Positions 58,140 to 64,000 of a DNA stretch of 64,000 bases are shown piece after piece (position 1 is the first letter of the stretch; every line of letters starts with the position of its first letter). A program made the position numbers and the translations under genes. This stretch comes from Salvator merianae (lineage: Eukaryota; Chordata; Lepidosauria; Squamata; Teiidae): positions 42,948,522 to 43,012,521 of the forward strand of contig QVOM02000025.1 of assembly GCA_003586115.2 (NCBI GenBank). The letters run 5' to 3'. The notes under the pieces are model-generated. The model made no database searches. It saw only the letters and a program-made list of their open reading frames with translations, and was not told the origin of the DNA.

Positions 58140-58720
58140 GGCATGCCCCTATGGTTCTGGAACTGGAAAAAGTGCAAAAAATAGCAGCAGAATGATTAAG
58201 GGGCTAGAACACTTCCGTTATGAGATCCAGCTGCAACATCTAGCCCTCTTCAGCATTGAAAGATGGCATTTAAGAGGTGATCTGATGCATGGTGCAGAAA
58301 AGGTGGATACATTTTTTTTCCCCTCTACTGCAGAACATTAGAACCAGGGAACACCATATGAAGCTGTTAGGCAGGAGAGTTAGGACCAAGAAGGGAAATT
58401 ATTTTTTTCACCCAGAGCGTCATTGGTCTGTGGAATTTACTGCAACCAGTCTGGATAGCTTTAAGAAAGGGACAGACAAATTCATGGAGGACAGGTGGAT
58501 CAATGCCTACAGTTAATGCCTAGGTACCACCTCCAGGTTGGAGAGACAGGCAAGATGTTTCTAAAGGTCATTTGCAGAGAATCGAGAACAGATAAATGTT
58601 TAGCCTTTGTGTTCTGCTTGAGAATGCCCAGATGCAATTGGTGGGCCACTGTGTCAGACAGAATGCTGGACTAGATGGGTTGTGGCGTGATCCAGCAGGG
58701 CTCCTCTTATGTTCTTACTC
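58140..58720 (+). mobile_element. CR1 LINE 3'-end fragment
   Basis: AGCAGAATGATTAAGGGGCT, CATTTAAGAGGTGATCTGAT then GCATGGTGCAGAAAAGG, TGGACTAGATGGGTTG and TGATCCAGCAGGGCTCCTCT ending CTTATGTTCTTAC is the CR1 3' end familiar in reptiles. Non-functional. Confidence 0.7.
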
Positions 58721-58759
58721 TTTGCTTGGCTTATTAGAACAAGCTGTGTGGGAATGGCT

Positions 58760-59860
58760 GGGTTGGTCCAGGTTATAGTGAATGTTTCACTATGAAATGG
58801 GTGGTGCCTTCAGCTCTAAAGGAAGCTATGATTTGACCATGTGCAAAAAAGCCCTTGGGTAAGGTGTTGGAGAGGATGGTTATTGTGCAGTTGCAGGTGT
58901 TCTTGGGAAAAACTATGTAGACCCCTTTCAGTCTGGGTTCAGACTGGTTTGGGAACAAAATCAGCTTTTGTCACCCTGATGGATGACCCTCTGAGGGAGA
59001 GAGACAGAGGGAGTGCAATGCTGTTGATCCTCCTTGATCTTTCAGTGGTCTTTGATATCATTGAACATGGTATCCTTTAGGATCACCTCCAAGAGACAGG
59101 AGTGGGGTTTACTGTATTGCAGTGGTTCTCCTCCTACCTGCAGGGGTGATCCTATAAAATAGCATTAGGTGACTATGACACTTTATTTCTCCTTAACATC
59201 TCAATAAGGAGAAACAGTGAATGTCCTGAATGCAGTAATGGGCTATATGAGGGCCAATAAACAGAAATTGAATCCTAACAAGACACAGACTTTCTGGGTA
59301 GGAAGCACCAAGGTCCAGGAGGTGAAGATCCTGCCTGTTCTTGATTGGGTTGCACTCCCTCAGAAAGGACAGGTATGTAGTTTGGAAGTGCTCTTAGAGC
59401 CACCTTTGTCCATGGAAGGTCAGGTGACCTCTGTCATCAGAAGTGCCTATGGCCAGCTTTGGCTGATATACCAACTACACCCTTACCTGAACAGGAATAG
59501 CCAAGACATTGTTGTCCATGCTTATACCTTGCTAACCTCACATTTAGACTATTGTAATGCACTCTATATAGGGCTATCCTTGTATCTGCTCCAGTAGCTA
59601 CATAGGTTCAAAATGTGATGGCTGACTTCTTGAGTGAGGTGCCAACTTGGGGACACATCACATCTATGCTTAAGCAATTGCACTGGCAGCCATTTAGAGG
59701 TCCAGGTTCAAGATTTTATGCTTGGCATATAGAGCCCTAAACAACTTGAGGCCATGGCACCTTAAAGAATGTATCCCCTGCTATAACCCTGGAAGAACCC
59801 TGAGATCATCTGGAGAGGTCAGCCCAAATAAACGAATTCTCTAAATGTGGATTTGGAAGC
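58760..59860 (+). mobile_element. L2-type LINE reverse-transcriptase relic
   Basis: The plus frame 58841-59080 contains DDPLRERDRGSAMLLILLDL then SVVFDIIEHGIL, the RT palm block (DLS-AFD--DH-IL). The frame 59217-59597 contains LNPNKTQTFWVG (NP-KT), LIYQLHPYL and LTSHLDYCNALYIGL (S-DYCNALY-GLP). The order is as in L2-clade elements. The catalytic YADD block and intervening sequence are lost and frames are broken, so it is inactive. Confidence 0.8.
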
Positions 59861-60323
59861 TTTTTTCCTTATAGACCAAAATGGCTATCTTTGCTTTTTA
59901 AGGTGTTAAAAGTGACTAAATAAAATTTGCTTTAGGTTTTTCCTCTCAGAAAAATGATAAATGTGTTAGCCGAATAACGGCTGCTACTGAATCCCTCCTT
60001 CTTGGCAATAATTAACATGAGTCCCCACGTTCTTTATCAAAACAGTGTGAAGCTATCAAGAATATAAACATAAGAACTCTCATGGCACCCTTAAACCAAA
60101 TAAATTTATCAATGAATAACGTCTTATGGATTTGAGCATCTAGTCTAGCTTTCTTCAAACTGGTGCTCTTCATTTGATGTCAGGATGTCAAATCCCATCA
60201 ATTCTAAACAACACTAAAAATGTCCAGTCACAATAGCAACCATTATCCTAGACATCTTGAGGATAAAATTGAGAAGGTTCTCCTAACCATGAAAACATAT
60301 CCTATAATAATTAGGGTACTACA
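59861..60323. other. HHIP intron, nothing recognised
   Basis: AT-rich; possible residual L2 tail at the start. Confidence 0.45.
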
Positions 60324-60706
60324 AGCTGTTTCTGCACTTGATCTCTGTGTCATGGGACAAGGCAGGCCACTCCATCCCAGGATACACAACCACAGCAGAG
60401 CTTCCAAGCTCAAAAGGTCAGGAATGAAGGCTCCTGGACTCTTGAGCTCCTGGGGGCCACAAGACAGTGGTACTTTCTGTTACTCCACTGGAAAGACTCC
60501 CCCATGGTATAATGGACCATGGAGGTATGCCATCTGCACACTTTAGTAATCTGGTATACCAGTCCTGGGTCAGTTGTAGACCTCAATGCTGAGGTCTACA
60601 ATGATTTTGGACACTCTAGCCCGATTATTAGGGGGACAGGGCCTCTGCTATCCTGCACTAGCATGTGGAAGGCAGAGGCCTAGACTGAACCAATGTGGAA
60701 ATGGTG
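60324..60706. mobile_element. MITE, ends recognisable, TSD not matched
   Basis: Left AGCTGTTTCTGCACTTG; right, inverted, CACCATTTCCACATTGG. Interior words (TCAGGAATGAAGGCTCCTGG, TAATGGACCATGGAGG) are shared. Flanks are ACA and TTA. Confidence 0.6.
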
Positions 60707-63700
60707 TTAAGAAACAAAGAGAGCTACTTCCTTGGAAATTATTATATCTTCTAGAAAATTCTCCTAGGAGTTCAAATAAACTGCAGCTTTCTATGAGTTT
60801 TGTGGTATGACTTCTGCCACTTCATTTTCCTCACAGTATTAGAATCTGAATTTTGGTGACTCGCCCAAGAGGGACCAAATCTCAGAATTGCACTTTCTGG
60901 AATCATTAGCACACATTCAGTGGTCACACTGCCAAAAACATCAGTTAACTCAACTGGAACAGGTGCATAATACTTTTGTCGTTATGGACTATGTTCAGAA
61001 CAAGACTTCAGAATGATTATTAACATCTGATTGATGTAAGAAAAATTCTATTCTAGCTAATGCTACAGCATGTAAGCTGTTTTCCAGAGCCCAGTGCTTA
61101 AAGCTGTGTTTTCATCTGGTTATCTTTCACAGCAACCTGGGTGGTCATGAAGAGCACTTGACATCTTGATGCACTTCAGCAGTTTTACATATACACAAAC
61201 TCTGTAGGAAAATAAATTTGTCATTCGTCACCACATATGTTGATCTGAGGAGTGAGGGTCTTTCCACTCCAGCTCCTGTGCAGCTCAGGTCACTCTCTCC
61301 CATCTTCTCTTAGAAACTGAAACAACATTTTCCTCAAGAATAACAACTTTTATAAAAGACAGAGAGAGCGTTAAAATTTATAGGAATGTTTCTTTTCCAT
61401 GTTGATTTTTTTTATTTGTTTAGATTTTTTTAAAAATGAAAATAATCCTCCTTGGCTGCTTCAAGCAAGAGCCAAACATTTAATCTAATCTGTTATCACT
61501 GCTCAATACGCAGTTTTGGCAACTGTGATATATTCTGCTTTGCTTTGGGGAATGTAATAAAGAGCACGGAACAGCTGGTTTAAGAAAGCCTTAGAAATGT
61601 CTCCATAGTTTACAAAGACAATAATAATATTTTTATATTTGAATGAGTTTAGATACATGTTAAACCACACCAAAGGGGAAAAGCAACTCTTTTCAAAATG
61701 TTTTCTCAAGAAAGCCAAGGAACACTTTTTTAAAAAATGTGTTTGGAATCCTTGAAAGTTCAAAGAAATCAATACTTTCCACACAAACTCTAAAAAAAAA
61801 AAAAGTTTATCCACATTTATTTGACATAAGTGTACAACTTGTTTTGTGGTTATTATACAGCTTTAAATGAAGATGCAAACGTTTAATAAATGACAAACAT
61901 ACAGCCTAAAAGGAGACAATACAGTTGAATCCATCATCTTAAAATAATGAAGACATTATATTTCCAGATCAGATGGGATATTATACTCAAATCATGGACT
62001 AGCTTTACATGTAGGATAAGCATCAACCCTCAGACTCGTATAGTTGGCTGTATTTGAGTACAATGGCAAGTTTTGGTCTCCAGACTCACAGAATTATACA
62101 GCCATTATAACAAGCATTACATAGGAATGCGACTGTTTTAAAAATCTTGCTGCTCCAACTTTCTTCTACAATACAGTTTATAATTCTAATACCAACGAAG
62201 AAAGAAGGGTGGCAAAAGATCATGCAGTTTCACCATTGTATTATTTCAAAGAGTGATAAAACAGAACAAAGCTGAAAGCACTTAACTTTGTTAGCTGAAA
62301 TTGATAGAAATCATTTTATCAATAGAAAGAGAAAGGAGGGGCAATTCTTCTTACTGCTCACCTCTCCATGCACATTTTTTAAAAATTATTTTAGTATTTT
62401 TATGTATTCTCCAAAGTCTTTCAAGTCTCTAGAGTAGACAGAGAGGAAGGCACGATGGGCTGTGGGGGTAGAGAGCATCCTTAAGCAACAGCTGCCTTTC
62501 CTAGGAAAGCAGGAATAAGAAATAGTTGTAGTCTATCTAAAATCAAGCTCATTTCAGTTGCATTGTACAGGACTGATTTAAACACCACTAAGCAATTAAT
62601 TTACTACAACAAATTCAATGGGTCAGAATAGCATTTATCTTTAATTAGATTACAATTATAATCTTTTGTTGGGGGATACCAAGATAAAAACACAGAAAAA
62701 TCTATTTTTTAGAAAGCTTGTTGTCAGAGCAGTTGCAGGCTAAGATCTCCCCCGCAAATCACTAGGGAGGTGAATGTTGGTTGTTCACATAATTATGAGA
62801 AACCTGCATACTAAATCTCACCATAACACAACTTAAGAGATTGTTGTTGATTGTGTTCCATGCACACGCAACATAGACACAATGATCAAAACTGAATTCT
62901 TCATGTAAGACAATACAGTATATTAAATTCCACTTTATATGTTGTAATCTGCTGTGCTGCTATTTTGCCCATAGGCAAAAAGACATTGTATAGCATTTGG
63001 CAGCACCCTGGAGTTGGTCCAAAGCCTACAAATTGGTGCTTTAGTCCTTTGGATATGTTTAACACAAATGGCCACCAAATCAGCTCTCTTAAACAGCAAC
63101 AAATCTTCTGGAAATGAAACAGGCATGCTGTATAGTTTCTGGTTCTATGCTTGCATTTCAATGTGTCAGAATTAGAGGTTTATCTTCATAAACTTTCCGA
63201 GGTGTCAGACCCTTTGAAAATCTTTCTGGCAATCTCACATCATCCATCTTGAGGCTTTCTATGATATGTAATGTTGCCCTTTAACACAGTGCTTGAAAAC
63301 AGTGATGGCTGGTGCCCACTGATGCTGATAGGCCAAAGATCAAGGAAGTTAAAAGGAAAGCGGTACCAGGGAACAGCATTGTAGAGCCAATAGTTGCTAA
63401 GATATTATAGAGCTATAATTCAATGAAAAATCCTGTGAATATTAGCCCCGATGAACGGTGGATGATGCACCTCTGACTTGAAAGATGTCTAAAGGAGAAC
63501 ACGAGAAGGAACTCAAGTTCTGAGGCTACAGGATGTGGCAAGATGCTGCCCATTTTGCTAGAAGAGACAAGGCCTTCTTTTACTGCAACCTGGTGGTCTT
63601 TTCCCCCTTTATTTTCCTTTCCTCTGATATTTAATTTGGATTGATTTCCCCCATTATTTTGCTGAATGACTGAGCTGGAGAAGACTTTTGAGAGGCCCTT

Positions 63701-63733
63701 AGAATGCAAGGAGATCAAATAAGTCAATATGAA
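60707..63733. other. HHIP intron, 3 kb with nothing recognised
   Basis: Uniform AT-rich sequence, repeat-poor compared with the rest. Frames at 61503-61814, 62901-63161 and 63413-63745 (minus) have no known domain. Confidence 0.45.
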
Positions 63734-64000
63734 GGGCCTGTTCACACCAGTCTAATATGAGATAAAAATACCATACTAGGCTGCTAAAGATCCAGTGATG
63801 TGGTGACCATTTGCACTGCAAGAGCTAGAACAGTCCCATACCAGTTCACCAGCACTCACAGTGTAAATGGCAGGCCTGAACACCATGACAGTGTGTGGCT
63901 GGATACTGCCATGGTGACCGGGATGAGGCATGCAACTGCACTGTCACACCCACTCACAGCATTCAGACCTGAAAGAGGGTGGAAACATTGCTAAGAGCCA
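63734..64000. mobile_element. MITE, left end, runs off window
   Basis: Starts GGGCCTGTTCACACCAG. Words such as ACAGTGTAAATGGCAGGCCT and CTGCCATGGTGACCGGGAT match the MITE at 29226. The right end lies beyond base 64000. Confidence 0.55.

Larger units (their letters stand above)
52487..64000 (-). other. HHIP: HHIP intron upstream of exon 52330-52486 (open at window end)
   Basis: The exon at 52330-52486 is preceded by a clear acceptor. I scanned the minus strand for the upstream cysteine-rich-domain exon, expected to end in phase 1 before GFLQTT, and found none up to base 64000. The stretch holds MITEs, a CR1 3' end and an L2 relic, listed separately. Confidence 0.75.

Noticed and set aside
1..64000. 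CRISPR, operon, prophage or biosynthetic cluster
   Set aside because: Spliced vertebrate gene structure and eukaryotic repeats throughout; no bacterial features.

Overview
This is vertebrate nuclear DNA. Coding sequence is confined to four short, spliced exons, and the rest is intron filled with transposable elements. Bov-B (RTE), CR1 and L2 LINE fragments, tRNA-derived SINEs and many short DNA transposons point to a squamate reptile (lizard or gecko more likely than snake). That placement is an inference from the repeat mix, not from a marker gene.

The only gene I can name is HHIP (hedgehog-interacting protein), on the minus strand. In transcript order the exons are 52330-52486 (end of the cysteine-rich N-terminal domain), 50239-50440 (linker and start of the beta-propeller), 3895-4046 and 793-966 (propeller, including the loop known in human HHIP to contact Hedgehog). 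Splice phases agree across all three internal junctions (2, 0 and 2) and no reading frame is broken. The gene enters from beyond base 64000 and leaves past base 1, so its start, signal peptide, EGF repeats and stop are not here. Complete introns are about 2.9 kb (967-3894), 46.2 kb (4047-50238) and 1.9 kb (50441-52329). Almost all other open frames are chance frames or relics inside repeats.

Layout: 1-5967 holds two exons, a CpG-rich palindromic repeat and the first MITE. A 1.2-kb terminal-inverted-repeat transposon lies at 5968-7182. From 7 to 28 kb there are MITEs, a Bov-B endonuclease relic (about 10440-11200), a tRNA-type SINE (16560-16751) and a CR1 piece (19745-20060), separated by unannotatable intron. 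At 28.4-30.3 kb are nested foldbacks and a CpG-dense hAT-type element with a perfect 8-bp target duplication inside an older MITE. A long CR1 relic interrupted by a SINE spans 32.0-34.05 kb, and a second CR1 (5' part) lies at 42.5-44.2 kb. From 53 to 64 kb is the next HHIP intron, with MITEs, a CR1 3' end and an L2 reverse-transcriptase relic (58.8-59.9 kb).

The most notable non-gene signal is a repeat superfamily with ends like GGGCCTTTCTGCAC. There are about twenty full or partial copies, and several are flanked by matching 3-bp duplications ending in A (CTA, TTA, TAA, TGA, TCA, ACA). This suggests a PIF/Harbinger-like MITE burst. I found no CRISPR arrays, operons, tRNA or rRNA genes, nor any new multigene system.
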